From the NCBI GenBank assembly GCA_022769285.1, contig JALEKD010000008.1:1-64000 (forward strand): a DNA stretch of 64,000 nucleotides, read 5' to 3'. Below are positions 43,603 to 53,130 of the stretch, piece by piece (position 1 is the first letter of the stretch; the number at the start of each line of letters is the position of its first letter). The stretch comes from Prevotella sp. Lineage in GTDB: Bacteria > Bacteroidota > Bacteroidia > Bacteroidales > Bacteroidaceae. A program made the translations under genes and the position numbers. The notes beneath the pieces are model-generated. The model was given only the letters and a program-made list of their open reading frames with translations. It did no database searches and was not told the DNA's origin.

Positions 43603-44934
43603 ATGAAAAGGATAGTAGTATTAGGAGCCGGCGAGAGCGGTGCAGGAGCCGCCGTGCTGGCCAAGAAGGAAGGATTTGACGTCTTTGTGTCCGACATGTC
43701 GGACATAAAGGATAAGTATAAGGCCCTGTTGGACAGCCACGGCATAGCCTGGGAGGAGGGCCACCACACCGAGGAACTGATTCTGAACGCCGATGAGGTC
43801 ATCAAGAGCCCCGGTATACCCACGGAAGCCCCGATGATACAGAAAATCGTGCAGAAGGGCATCCACATCATCAGCGAGATAGAGTTTGCCGGGCGCTATA
43901 CCGACGCCAAGATGGTATGTATAACCGGCAGCAACGGCAAGACCACCACTACATCGCTCATCTACCACATATTCAAGTCGGCTGGCTATGATGTAGGGCT
44001 GGCTGGCAACATCGGCCACAGCCTGGCCCTACAGGTAGCCGAGTCGCCGCACCAGTGGTATATCATAGAGCTGAGCAGTTTTCAGCTGGACAATATGTAT
44101 GACTTCCACGTCAACATCGCCATACTGCTCAACATTACTCCCGACCATCTGGACCGTTACGAGTTCAAGTTTGAAAACTACGCCGCCGCCAAGATGCGTA
44201 TCATCCAGAACCAGACAGCGGCCGACAGCTTCATCTACTGGAACGACGACCCCGTTATCAAGGGCGAGCTGACCCACTATGAGCCCCACGCCACGTGCTA
44301 TCCCTTTGCAGAGCACCGCGATGAGGGCGCCGTGGGCTATATCCAGGACGGCCAGTATGTCATAGACCGTCCCGTGCCGTTCACGATGCCCCAGAGCGAG
44401 CTGAGCCTTACCGGCAAGCACAACATCTACAACAGCCTGGCAGCTGGCCTGGCCGCCGACATAGCTGGCATAGCCCACGAAGTAATCCGCAAGGGCCTGG
44501 GCGATTTTCCCGGTGTGGAACACCGGTTGGAGAAGGTGTGCCGCGTAGACGGCGTGCAGTATGTAAATGACTCAAAGGCCACCAATGTAGATGCCTGCTG
44601 GTACGCCCTGGAGAGCATGACCACTCCCACCATCCTGATACTGGGCGGCAAGGACAAGGGCAACGACTATACGGCCATCAAGGACTTAGTGGCGCAGAAG
44701 TGTAAGGCCCTGGTGTATCTGGGAGCCGACAACACCAAGTTGCACCACTTCTTTGACGGCATGGGCATACCCGTGCGCGACACCCATAGTATGAAGGACT
44801 GCGTGGCAGCCTGCCATGAGCTGGCCGAGGCCGGCGACACGGTGCTGCTGAGCCCCTGCTGTGCCAGTTTTGACCTCTTTAAGAACATGGAAGACCGCGG
44901 TGAGCAGTTCAAGGCCCTGGTACGAAATCTATAA
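43603..44934 (+). CDS. murD: UDP-MurNAc-L-alanine:D-glutamate ligase MurD
   Basis: MurD adds D-glutamate to UDP-MurNAc-L-alanine. The 443-residue protein shows an N-terminal Rossmann-like domain with VLGAGESGAGAAVLAKKEG, the ATP loop CITGSNGKTTTTSLIYHIF (about 106-124), the ELSSFQLDNM block (near 163), NITPDHLDRY and the C-terminal YVNDSKATNVDACWYALES and LILGGKDKGNDY segments. All fit MurD rather than the other Mur ligases. It is tightly packed between mraY (3 bp) and ftsW (9 bp). Confidence 0.95.
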   Translation: MKRIVVLGAGESGAGAAVLAKKEGFDVFVSDMSDIKDKYKALLDSHGIAWEEGHHTEELILNADEVIKSPGIPTEAPMIQKIVQKGIHIISEIEFAGRYTDAKMVCITGSNGKTTTTSLIYHIFKSAGYDVGLAGNIGHSLALQVAESPHQWYIIELSSFQLDNMYDFHVNIAILLNITPDHLDRYEFKFENYAAAKMRIIQNQTAADSFIYWNDDPVIKGELTHYEPHATCYPFAEHRDEGAVGYIQDGQYVIDRPVPFTMPQSELSLTGKHNIYNSLAAGLAADIAGIAHEVIRKGLGDFPGVEHRLEKVCRVDGVQYVNDSKATNVDACWYALESMTTPTILILGGKDKGNDYTAIKDLVAQKCKALVYLGADNTKLHHFFDGMGIPVRDTHSMKDCVAACHELAEAGDTVLLSPCCASFDLFKNMEDRGEQFKALVRNL

Positions 44935-44943
44935 GCTCCGCAG

Positions 44944-46218
44944 ATGATTAACAAGACCTTAGGTAATCTGTTCAAGGGCGACAAGGTAATCTGGATAGTG
45001 TTCTTCTTCCTCTGCCTGGTCAGCGTTGTCGAGGTGTTCTCAGCCTCGTCGCAGCTGGCGTACAAGAGCGGCAGTTACCTGAGCCCTATCCTGAAGCATA
45101 TAAGTCTGCTTCTGTTGGGCGTGTGCTGCATGATTATAACGCTCAACATCAAGTGTCGCTACTTCAAGATAGCCCTGCCGTTCCTGCTCATTATCTCGCT
45201 GATATCTCTGCTGGCTGTGAAGTTTGTAGGGCAGGAGATTAACGGCGGCAGCCGCTGGCTTAACATCTTCGGGATCAGCTTTCAGCCCTCCGAGATAGCC
45301 AAGGGCACCATGGTGCTGGCCACGGCGCAGATATACAGCGTGCTGCAGACCGAGAACGGGGCAGCCCGTAATGCCTTTAAGTGGGTGCTCATCCTGTCGG
45401 CGGTCATCCTGGCCCTCATTGTGGGCGAGAACCTGTCTACGGCTGCCCTGCTGTTTGCGGTGATACTGATGATGATGTTCATAGGCCGCACCCCCAACGC
45501 CCAGTTGGGCAAACTCTTAGGCGTGTGTGCCTTGCTGGGCGTACTGGGTATCGCGCTGATTATGGGACTGGGCACCGACCAGGAAGAAGCCCAGCGCATG
45601 GCCGCCGTGAACCACACGGCAGCCGTAACTCTGCCTGCCGACAGCGCCAGCGCGAAGCCGGGCGTGTCCCAGCTGCTCCTGAAGCGCCTGGACACATGGA
45701 AGGGACGTATAGACAAGTTTCTGAACTCCAAGGAGGTGCCCCCTGACTCGGTAGACCTGGACAAGGACGCCCAGGTGTCGTACGCCAATATAGCCGTAGC
45801 CTCATCGAACGTCATAGGTAAGGGGCCGGGCAACTCAGAGCAGCGCGACTTCCTCTCGCAGGCGTTCTCGGACTTTATCTATGCCATCATCATCGAGGAG
45901 ATGGGGATCTTGGGGTGCTTCGGGGTGGTCATGTTGTACATCATCCTGCTGTTCAGGACGGCCAAGATAGCCAACCGCTGTGAGAACTGCTTTCCTGCCT
46001 ACCTGGCCATGGGCCTGGCCCTGCTGCTGGTAACCCAGGCCCTGTTCAATATGTGCGTGGCCGTGGGCCTGGCCCCCGTTACGGGTCAGCCGCTGCCCCT
46101 GATAAGTAAGGGAGGCTCCTCGACCGTCATTAACTGCGTGTATATCGGCGTAATACTCAGCATAAGCCGTTCGGCCAAGAAACGTGAGCCTGCGCCCAAG
46201 CCACAGGCTGCAGCCTGA
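44944..46218 (+). CDS. ftsW: Septal peptidoglycan polymerase FtsW (SEDS family)
   Basis: FtsW polymerises lipid II at the septum together with FtsI. The 424-residue protein has about ten membrane helices. Signatures are INGGSRWLNIFGISFQPSEIAKG (given by its place at about 100-122, with the SRWL and QPSE cores), a large extracellular loop (about 205-300) and the C-terminal TGQPLPLISKGGSSTVINCV region, written as PLPLISKGGSS. The loop holds a putative catalytic Asp. It is the last gene of the first transcript block; a 212-bp gap with a promoter follows. Confidence 0.93.
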   Translation: MINKTLGNLFKGDKVIWIVFFFLCLVSVVEVFSASSQLAYKSGSYLSPILKHISLLLLGVCCMIITLNIKCRYFKIALPFLLIISLISLLAVKFVGQEINGGSRWLNIFGISFQPSEIAKGTMVLATAQIYSVLQTENGAARNAFKWVLILSAVILALIVGENLSTAALLFAVILMMMFIGRTPNAQLGKLLGVCALLGVLGIALIMGLGTDQEEAQRMAAVNHTAAVTLPADSASAKPGVSQLLLKRLDTWKGRIDKFLNSKEVPPDSVDLDKDAQVSYANIAVASSNVIGKGPGNSEQRDFLSQAFSDFIYAIIIEEMGILGCFGVVMLYIILLFRTAKIANRCENCFPAYLAMGLALLLVTQALFNMCVAVGLAPVTGQPLPLISKGGSSTVINCVYIGVILSISRSAKKREPAPKPQAAA

Positions 46219-46403
46219 CGGGTGCGGCGGCCGTGGCCGGAGCCATGGCGAGCTCCGTCCGAAGACTGCGAATGGACATTCGGAACTACCGGATGTCTGT
46301 CTGTAGCCATCGGATGTACATACGCAGCCAGTGGACGGAGGCGGCAGGCGGTCGGAAACTAAAAATAAATTGACAGAAATGATAATTATAGAAATATTTT
46401 AAT

Positions 46404-46411
46404 TATTTTTG
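46404..46411 (+). promoter_or_regulatory. Internal promoter -7 box before murG
   Basis: TATTTTTG lies 19 nt before the murG start in an A+T-rich stretch. The 212-bp gap between ftsW and murG is the only sizeable one in the cluster, so a second promoter is plausible. Confidence 0.5.
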
Positions 46412-46430
46412 CCATAATAAAAAACTACGA

Positions 46431-47549
46431 ATGAGTGACAAGAAAGACGAACTGAGGATTATCATCAGTGGCGGAGGTACCGGAGGACACATATTCCCGG
46501 CTATCTCGATAGCCAACTCCATCAAGGCCAAGCGCCCTGATGCCAAGATACTGTTTGTGGGAGCCCTGGGCCGTATGGAGATGCAGCGCGTGCCCGCTGC
46601 CGGCTACGAGATTAAGGGCCTGCCCATCTGCGGCTTCGACCGCAAGCATCTGCTCAAGAATATAGCAGTACTCTTCAAGATATGGAAGAGCGAGTATCTG
46701 GCACGCAAGATTATCAAGCAATTCCGCCCCATGGCTGCCGTGGGTGTGGGCGGCTATGCCAGCGGCCCCACGCTCAACATGTGTGCCGCCAAGGGCATCC
46801 CCTGTCTGATACAGGAGCAGAACTCGTATGCCGGGGTTACTAACCGCCTGCTGGCCAAGAAGGCTGCCAAGATATGTGTGGCCTATGACCACATGGAGCG
46901 CTTCTTCCCGGCCGACAAGATTATCCTGACCGGCAACCCCGTACGCCAGAACCTGCTGGAGACCACCATGAACCGCGAGGAAGCCGTGAAGTCGTTCGGC
47001 CTGGATCCTGCGAAGAAGACCATCCTGCTGGTGGGCGGCAGCTTAGGTGCCCGCACCATCAACGAGAGCGTGCTGCGCCATCTGGACGAGGTGCGGCAGT
47101 CGGGCGTGCAGTTTATCTGGCAGACGGGCAAGTACTATAGCGCCAGTATACAGCAGCAGCTCAAGCAGCAGCCAGCCATGCCCATGCTCCACGTAACCGA
47201 CTTTATCAGCGACATGGGGGCTGCCTATCGCGCAGCCGACCTGGTTATAAGCCGGGCAGGTGCCAGCTCCATCAGCGAGTTCTGCCTGATAGGCATGCCC
47301 ATCATCCTGGTGCCCAGCCCCAATGTGGCCGAGGATCACCAGACCCAGAACGCCATGGCGCTGGTTAACAAGAACGCAGCCATCTTCGTGAAAGATGCCG
47401 AGGCAGCCGATATCCTGCTGCAAAAGGCCATCGAGACGGTGAAGGATGATGCCAAACTGCTGTCGCTGCACGAGAATATCAGCAAGTTGGGTGTAGAAAA
47501 TTCGGCCGATACCATCGCCGATGAAGTAATCAAGTTAGCAACTAAGTAA
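46431..47549 (+). CDS. murG: Lipid II synthase MurG
   Basis: MurG adds GlcNAc from UDP-GlcNAc to lipid I on the inner face of the membrane. The 372-residue GT28 protein has the N-terminal loop SGGGTGGHIFPAISIA (about 11-26), the second GlcNAc-phosphate-type loop VGGSLGARTINESV (near 200) and the sugar-nucleotide site SRAGASSISEFCLIGMPIILVPSP (by place at about 280-303). Length and motifs are standard. It is separated from ftsW by 212 bp and nearly touches murC (1 bp). Confidence 0.95.
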   Translation: MSDKKDELRIIISGGGTGGHIFPAISIANSIKAKRPDAKILFVGALGRMEMQRVPAAGYEIKGLPICGFDRKHLLKNIAVLFKIWKSEYLARKIIKQFRPMAAVGVGGYASGPTLNMCAAKGIPCLIQEQNSYAGVTNRLLAKKAAKICVAYDHMERFFPADKIILTGNPVRQNLLETTMNREEAVKSFGLDPAKKTILLVGGSLGARTINESVLRHLDEVRQSGVQFIWQTGKYYSASIQQQLKQQPAMPMLHVTDFISDMGAAYRAADLVISRAGASSISEFCLIGMPIILVPSPNVAEDHQTQNAMALVNKNAAIFVKDAEAADILLQKAIETVKDDAKLLSLHENISKLGVENSADTIADEVIKLATK

Positions 47550-47550
47550 A

Positions 47551-48924
47551 ATGGAAATCAAGGATATTAAAGCAGTATATTTCGTGGGAATAGGTGGTAT
47601 CGGCATGAGTGCCATAGCCCGCTACTTCCTGCACAAGGGTGTTGTGGTAGGCGGCTACGACCGCACCCCGTCTGAACTGACCCGCCAGTTGGAAAAGGAA
47701 GGAGCCGCCATACACTACGAGGAGAGCGTGGCGCTCGTGCCCGATGCCTGTAAGAACCCCGCCAGCTGTCTGGTGGTCTACACGCCGGCCATCCCGGCCG
47801 AGCATGCCGAACTGGTGTACTTCCGGGCCAACGGATTCACCATCGAGAAGCGCGCCCAGGTGCTGGGCACGCTGACCCGTACCCACAAGGGCCTCTGTGT
47901 GGCCGGCACGCACGGCAAGACTACCACGTCGACCATGTGCGCCCACATTATGCACCAGAGCCATGTGGACTGTAACGCCTTCCTCGGCGGCATCTCTAAG
48001 AACTATGGTACCAACTACATCCTCTCGCAGAGTGACTACATTGTTATTGAGGCCGATGAGTTCGACCGCAGCTTCCACTGGCTGCGCCCGTGGATGAGCG
48101 TCATCACCGCCACCGACCCCGACCATCTGGACATCTACGGCACTAAGCAAGCCTATCTGGAGAGCTTCCGCCACTACACCACGCTGATACAACCGGGTGG
48201 TGCGCTGATACTGCATACCAACCTAGAGATGACGGCCGACGTGCAGCCGGGCGTGACGGTCTATTCGTATAGCCGCGACGAGGGCGACTTCCACGCCGAG
48301 AACATCTGTATAGACAACGGCGAGATAACCTTCGACTTCGTTTCGCCCATCGAAAGGGTAGACCATGTAGAGCTGGGGCAGCCTATACCTATTAATATAG
48401 AGAACGGCGTGGCTGCCATGGCCATGGCCCAGCTCAACGGGTGTACGGCCGACGAGCTGCGCAGCGGCATGAAGACTTACGGAGGCGTAGACCGCCGCTT
48501 CGACTTCAAGATTAAGGACAGCCGCCACGTGCTCCTGTCAGACTATGCCCATCACCCCAAGGAGATATACCAGAGTGCCAAGAGCATACGCGAGCTCTAC
48601 AAAAACCGCAAGATTACCGCCATCTTCCAGCCTCACCTCTACACCCGTACCCGCGACTTCTACAAGGATTTCGCCGATGCCCTGAGTCAGCTTGACGAGG
48701 TTATCCTGTGCGATATATATCCAGCACGCGAGCAGCCCATACCCGGGGTGACCAGCAAGCTGATATACGACAACCTGAAGCCGGGCGTTGAGAAGAGCAT
48801 GATACACAAGGAAGACGTGCTGAACCTGGTGAGGAACCGCGACTTTGACGTGCTCGTCGTACTGGGCGCTGGCGACCTGGACAACTACGTCCCTGAGATA
48901 GCCAAGATAATAGAGAGCAAGTAA
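47551..48924 (+). CDS. murC: UDP-MurNAc:L-alanine ligase MurC
   Basis: MurC adds the first amino acid to the stem peptide. The 457-residue protein starts with the UDP-binding loop VYFVGIGGIGMSAIARYFL and carries the ATP loop CVAGTHGKTTTSTMCAHIM (about 115-133), the FLGGISKNYGTNY block, EADEFDRSFHWLRP and the C-terminal DYAHHPKEI and FQPHLYTRTRDF motifs. The HHPKE and TRTRDF stretches separate it from Mpl and from the other ligases. It ends directly at the first base of ftsQ. Confidence 0.96.
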   Translation: MEIKDIKAVYFVGIGGIGMSAIARYFLHKGVVVGGYDRTPSELTRQLEKEGAAIHYEESVALVPDACKNPASCLVVYTPAIPAEHAELVYFRANGFTIEKRAQVLGTLTRTHKGLCVAGTHGKTTTSTMCAHIMHQSHVDCNAFLGGISKNYGTNYILSQSDYIVIEADEFDRSFHWLRPWMSVITATDPDHLDIYGTKQAYLESFRHYTTLIQPGGALILHTNLEMTADVQPGVTVYSYSRDEGDFHAENICIDNGEITFDFVSPIERVDHVELGQPIPINIENGVAAMAMAQLNGCTADELRSGMKTYGGVDRRFDFKIKDSRHVLLSDYAHHPKEIYQSAKSIRELYKNRKITAIFQPHLYTRTRDFYKDFADALSQLDEVILCDIYPAREQPIPGVTSKLIYDNLKPGVEKSMIHKEDVLNLVRNRDFDVLVVLGAGDLDNYVPEIAKIIESK

Positions 48925-49713
48925 ATGCGGATAGACTGGAAGAGAGTTGTGCTCATTACGGCAGACATGGCGCTGGGCGTGTATCTGTTCCTGGCCGTCA
49001 CCTCGTTCAATAAGGTCGATGATACCAAGCGGGTATGCACTAAGGTGAACATCAATATAGATGATGCTCGCCCCACCGGCTTTATCGATGCCAAGGAAAT
49101 CAAGGCCAGGCTGGAGAAACTGGGCCTGTATCCCATAGACAAGCCTCTCAGTCAGGTGAGGGCCCGCCAGATAGAGGACTGCCTCAAGGCGAGTCCGTTT
49201 GTCAAGAGCGCTGAGTGCTACACCACCCAGGACGGCCAGATCAACATCACCTTCAGTCAGCTCATGCCCGTGGTGCGTGTCAAGGCTATCAATGGCAGCG
49301 ACTATTACATAGATGACAAGTGCAGCATCATGCCCAATACGCACTACACCAGCGATCTGATCATAGCGACGGGCTATATCACGCCATGGTATGCTCAGAA
49401 CTACGTGGTGTACCTGGCCCAGGCTCTCATGGCCAGCGACCTGTGGAAGAATCAGATAGAACAGATAAATATCCTCAAGGATCACGGCGTAGAACTGGTT
49501 CCCCGTGTGGGCAACCACATCATCTACCTGGGCCAGCTCCCTGAGAGCAAGTTTGCCAAGGATCGCCGTAAGTTGGTTACTGACTTTACCAACCACCAGA
49601 TGGACCGCCTGGAGAAATTCTACCGCTACGGGCTCTCGCAGGCAGGCTGGAACAAGTACGCTAACATCAACCTGGAATTTGACAACCAGATTATCTGCGA
49701 GAAAAGGAAATAA
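48925..49713 (+). CDS. ftsQ: Cell division protein FtsQ
   Basis: FtsQ is a bitopic divisome assembly protein. The 262-residue protein has a very short cytoplasmic tip, one membrane helix (about 7-26) and a periplasmic part with a POTRA-like segment (about 35-105) and a beta domain (about 110-255). Sequence conservation in this family is low. The assignment relies on this topology, the length and the place between murC and ftsA. No ddl gene lies between murC and ftsQ, in line with other Bacteroidetes. Confidence 0.85.
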   Translation: MRIDWKRVVLITADMALGVYLFLAVTSFNKVDDTKRVCTKVNINIDDARPTGFIDAKEIKARLEKLGLYPIDKPLSQVRARQIEDCLKASPFVKSAECYTTQDGQINITFSQLMPVVRVKAINGSDYYIDDKCSIMPNTHYTSDLIIATGYITPWYAQNYVVYLAQALMASDLWKNQIEQINILKDHGVELVPRVGNHIIYLGQLPESKFAKDRRKLVTDFTNHQMDRLEKFYRYGLSQAGWNKYANINLEFDNQIICEKRK

Positions 49714-49736
49714 AGGAAAAAATAATCATATCAAGT

Positions 49737-51191
49737 ATGGCAAAGGAATTTATAATAGCTATCGAACTGGGCTCGTCGAGGATTACCGGCGTGGCTGGCA
49801 AGAAAAATCAGGACGGCAGTATGAGCATCCTGGCCGTGGCGCAGGAGGACTCGTCGGCCTGCATCCGCAAGGGGGTCGTCTACAATCTTGACCGGACGGT
49901 TCAGAGCCTGTCTAATATCATCAAGAAGCTGGAGACCGCGCTCAAGGCTAAGATAGCCCATGTCTACGTGGGCGTGGGAGGTCAGTCTATCCGTAGCGTG
50001 AAAAACGTTATCTCCCGCGACCTGCCCCCGGAGACCGTGGTGACCCAGGATATTATCGACGAGCTGATGGACTCTAACCGCGGCATGACTTATCCCGACC
50101 AGATAATCCTCGATGCCATCATGCAAGAGTACAAGGTGGACAACCAGTATCAGCTTGACCCCGCCGGCATACAGTGCAACCATCTGGAAGGCAACTTCCT
50201 CAACATCCTGTGGCGCCGTACATTCTATAATGCACTCAACAACTGCTTTAACAAGGCTGGTATAGCCATCGTGGAGATGTACCTGGCTCCGCTGGCCTTG
50301 GCCGAGAGCGTGCTCACCGAGACAGAGAAGCGTAGCGGGTGTATGCTGGTAGACATAGGGGCCGACACCACCACCGTATCGGTGTACTTCAAGAACATCC
50401 TGCGCCATATTGCTGTCATCCCCATAGGCGGCAACAACATTACCAAGGACATCGCCTCGCTCCAGATGGAGGAGAGCGCTGCCGAGGAGATGAAAATCAA
50501 GTACGGAAGTGCCTATACGGATAACAAGGATATAGATAGCAAGCTCGAGTTGCCCATTGACGACGACAGGAAGATTACGAGCCGCAAGTTTATCGAGATT
50601 GTCGAGGCCCGAATCGAAGAGATAGTCGAAAATGCCTGGTACCAGATGCCTACGGAGTACGCGGACAAGATGCTGGGCGGCATTATCCTTACCGGGGGTG
50701 GCTCCAATATGCCCAACATCATAGAGGCTTTCCGCAAGTACACGCCCATCGACAAGATAAGGATTGCCAAGTTTGTTACGCGTACCGTTAACTCCAAGTT
50801 GCCTGAGATTACCGCCCACGACGGCCGTATGAACACCGTGCTGGGTCTCTTGGAGAAGGGCGATAAAAACTGTGCGGGCGAGGACATCAACAACGACCTC
50901 TTCGGAACCACTCCCGCCAAGCCCGGACTTACCACGGCCGATATACACAAGGTGGCCCGTCCGGTCAATGAGACCACTGGACGTGGCATCGTACAGACTG
51001 AGCCAGAGCGGCAGCTCGCCGAGGAAGAGGCAGCCAAGAAGAAAGAGGCCGCCAGGAAGAAAGAGGAAGAGAAGGCCGAGGCCGAGCGCAAGCGCCAGGA
51101 AGAGGAGAAACGCAAAGAGGGTGGCGTGTTCCACAAGTGGGCCAATGGCGCCCGTAGTTTCTTCAACCAGATTATTAAAGAAGAAGAGTAG
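49737..51191 (+). CDS. ftsA: Cell division protein FtsA
   Basis: FtsA is an actin-like ATPase that ties FtsZ to the membrane. The 484-residue protein has the actin-type phosphate loops IAIELGSSRITGVAG (about 6-20) and MLVDIGADTTTVSVYF (near 203), and the adenosine loop IILTGGGSNMPNIIEAF (near 317). After about residue 400 comes an extension. It includes a Lys/Glu/Ala-rich charged segment (about 425-462) before the final amphipathic membrane helix GGVFHKWANGARSFFNQIIK. That linker is longer than in E. coli FtsA. ftsZ follows 34 bp later. Confidence 0.95.
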   Translation: MAKEFIIAIELGSSRITGVAGKKNQDGSMSILAVAQEDSSACIRKGVVYNLDRTVQSLSNIIKKLETALKAKIAHVYVGVGGQSIRSVKNVISRDLPPETVVTQDIIDELMDSNRGMTYPDQIILDAIMQEYKVDNQYQLDPAGIQCNHLEGNFLNILWRRTFYNALNNCFNKAGIAIVEMYLAPLALAESVLTETEKRSGCMLVDIGADTTTVSVYFKNILRHIAVIPIGGNNITKDIASLQMEESAAEEMKIKYGSAYTDNKDIDSKLELPIDDDRKITSRKFIEIVEARIEEIVENAWYQMPTEYADKMLGGIILTGGGSNMPNIIEAFRKYTPIDKIRIAKFVTRTVNSKLPEITAHDGRMNTVLGLLEKGDKNCAGEDINNDLFGTTPAKPGLTTADIHKVARPVNETTGRGIVQTEPERQLAEEEAAKKKEAARKKEEEKAEAERKRQEEEKRKEGGVFHKWANGARSFFNQIIKEEE

Positions 51192-51225
51192 TTAACAAGA
51201 GACAATTAAAGCAAGCATCACAATC

Positions 51226-52569
51226 ATGGAAGATAAGGAAGGAATAGGCAGCACGCTGCCCATCTTTGACGAGCCGGAGAAGACAAGCATCATCAAGGTC
51301 ATAGGTGTAGGCGGTGGCGGCGGAAACGCTGTCAACCACATGTATCGAGAGGGGATTCACGACGTAAGTTTCGTCCTCTGTAACACCGATGCCCAGGCCC
51401 TGAACGACTCTCCAGTCCCCGTACATATCCAGTTGGGTAAGGAGGGACTGGGAGCAGGCAGTAAGCCTGAGAAAGCCCGTCAGGCTGCCGAGGAAACACT
51501 CGATGACATCAAGAACATGCTCAATGACGGCACCAAGATGGCCTTTATTACCGCCGGAATGGGCGGCGGAACCGGTACTGGTGCAGCCCCCGTCATCGCC
51601 CGGGTGAGCAAGGAGATGGGCATACTCACTGTGGGTATCGTCACCATCCCGTTCCGCTTCGAGGGCGACCGCAAGATTAACCAGGCTCTCGATGGTGTAG
51701 AGGAGATTTCCAAGTATGTCGACGCGCTGCTGGTTATCAATAACGAGCGGCTTCGGGCTATATACCCAGACCTCACGGTGCTCGACGCCTTTGGCAAGGC
51801 CGATGATACGTTGAGCGTGGCGGCCAAGAGTATTGCCGAGATAATCACCGACAGGGGCATTGTGAACCTCGACTTCAACGATGTGCGCACCGTGCTCAAG
51901 GATGGTGGCGTGGCCATTATGAGTACGGGCTACGGCGAGGGCGAGGGCCGGGTAAAGAAGGCCATCGACAACGCGCTGCACTCTCCGCTGCTCAACGATA
52001 ATGCCATTTACGACTCCAAGAAGATACTGCTGAGCATAAACTTCTGCGCGGACAAGGGCGGAGCCAATGGCCTGATGATGGAGGAGATGAATGACGTCAA
52101 CGACTTCATGGCTAAATTCAACCGAGATTACGATACTAAGTTCGGACTGTCCATTGATGCCTCATTGGGCAACAAGGTCAAGGTAACTATTCTCGCAACG
52201 GGCTTCGGCATCAAGGATGTCGACGGTATGGACAGTCACCTGGGCCGTAAAAGCTCGCAGGAGGACATAGACCGTCGTGCCCGCGACGATGAAGACCGCG
52301 AGAAGCGCATCAAGCGCCTCATACACTATTACGGCAACGACAACACCACCAAGGAGTACAAGCGCCGCCCGCATATCTTCCTCTTCAATCCCGGGGATTT
52401 GGACAACGAGGATGTTATCTTGGCCGTCGAGAACACTCCTACGTATCGCCGTTCCAAGCAACTTATTGACGAGATACGCCGCCAGGCTTCGGGCTTCACG
52501 GCCGATGACAACGGCGACAAGCCCCATGACCACGGTAATGAGGTTCAGGGCGTTATCTCCTTTGTATAG
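51226..52569 (+). CDS. ftsZ: Cell division GTPase FtsZ
   Basis: FtsZ forms the division ring. The 447-residue protein shows VIGVGGGGGNAVNHM near residue 26, the tubulin signature GGGTGTGAAPVIA (about 115-127), a GTP-binding N-terminal domain to about 195 and a C-terminal activation domain to about 325. A variable linker follows. The sequence NTPTYRRSKQ (about 403-412) resembles the conserved C-terminal peptide that binds FtsA. Here it is followed by a further stretch of about 35 residues, ending in EVQGVISFV, so the peptide is not at the very end. The gene is followed 31 bp later by a YqeY-like gene. Confidence 0.96.
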   Translation: MEDKEGIGSTLPIFDEPEKTSIIKVIGVGGGGGNAVNHMYREGIHDVSFVLCNTDAQALNDSPVPVHIQLGKEGLGAGSKPEKARQAAEETLDDIKNMLNDGTKMAFITAGMGGGTGTGAAPVIARVSKEMGILTVGIVTIPFRFEGDRKINQALDGVEEISKYVDALLVINNERLRAIYPDLTVLDAFGKADDTLSVAAKSIAEIITDRGIVNLDFNDVRTVLKDGGVAIMSTGYGEGEGRVKKAIDNALHSPLLNDNAIYDSKKILLSINFCADKGGANGLMMEEMNDVNDFMAKFNRDYDTKFGLSIDASLGNKVKVTILATGFGIKDVDGMDSHLGRKSSQEDIDRRARDDEDREKRIKRLIHYYGNDNTTKEYKRRPHIFLFNPGDLDNEDVILAVENTPTYRRSKQLIDEIRRQASGFTADDNGDKPHDHGNEVQGVISFV

Positions 52570-52600
52570 CATTGACAAACTCATTAAAGATACAGATACG

Positions 52601-53050
52601 ATGACACTATTTGACAAGGTAAGCGAGGATATCAAGGATGCCATGAAGGCGCGTGACAAGGTGCGCCTAATGACGCTTCGCAATATTAAGAAGGTATTCT
52701 TGGAGGCCAAGACGGCCCCCGGGGCTAACGACACGCTGGAAGATGCGGCCGCCCTTAAACTCTTACAGAAGCTGGCCAAGCAGGGCCGCGAGACAGCCAG
52801 TACCTATACGGCTGCCGGCAGGCAGGACTTGGCCGACGAGGAGCTGGCCCAGGTACAGGTGATAGATGGCTATTTGCCCAAGGCGCTGACGGCCGAGGAA
52901 ATAGAGGCTGCCGTCAAGGCCATTGTCGCCCAGACGGGTGCCACGTCTATGAAGGACATGGGTCGGGTTATGGGCTTGGCCACCAAGCAGATGGCTGGTC
53001 GGGCCGATGGCAGTGCCATCTCGCAGGTGGTCAAGAAACTATTGGCCTAA
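52601..53050 (+). CDS. GatB/YqeY domain protein
   Basis: This 149-residue protein starts at MTLFDKVSEDIKDAMKARDKVRL (given by place, residues 1-23). It is made almost wholly of the YqeY helical domain, with LRNIKKVFLEAK, YLPKALTAEEIEAAVKAIV and the end GRADGSAISQVVKKLL. The domain resembles the tRNA-binding tail of GatB. Stand-alone YqeY proteins are thought to relate to tRNA-dependent amidotransfer, but their role is not fixed. A longer reading of the same frame starting inside ftsZ is an artefact. The location just after ftsZ is common in Bacteroidetes. A strong hairpin ends the transcript. Confidence 0.9.
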   Translation: MTLFDKVSEDIKDAMKARDKVRLMTLRNIKKVFLEAKTAPGANDTLEDAAALKLLQKLAKQGRETASTYTAAGRQDLADEELAQVQVIDGYLPKALTAEEIEAAVKAIVAQTGATSMKDMGRVMGLATKQMAGRADGSAISQVVKKLLA

Positions 53051-53077
53051 GCCGTCAGGGAATTTGGGCTGGCCATC

Positions 53078-53130
53078 ATAAACGCGAAAACGGGAAGCAG
53101 ACAGACCCTGCTCCCCGTTTTCGCGTTTAT
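53078..53130. terminator. 23-bp bidirectional terminator hairpin
   Basis: The arms at 53078-53100 and 53108-53130 pair with one G-U position (core AACGCGAAAACGGG). The right arm contains the recO stop codon, so the hairpin ends both the ftsZ/yqeY-side and the recO transcripts. Confidence 0.88.

Noticed and set aside
52277..52600. Upstream extension of the YqeY-like gene into ftsZ
   Set aside because: The extra frame is a Ser/Thr/Arg-rich shadow of ftsZ; the family N-terminus begins at 52601.
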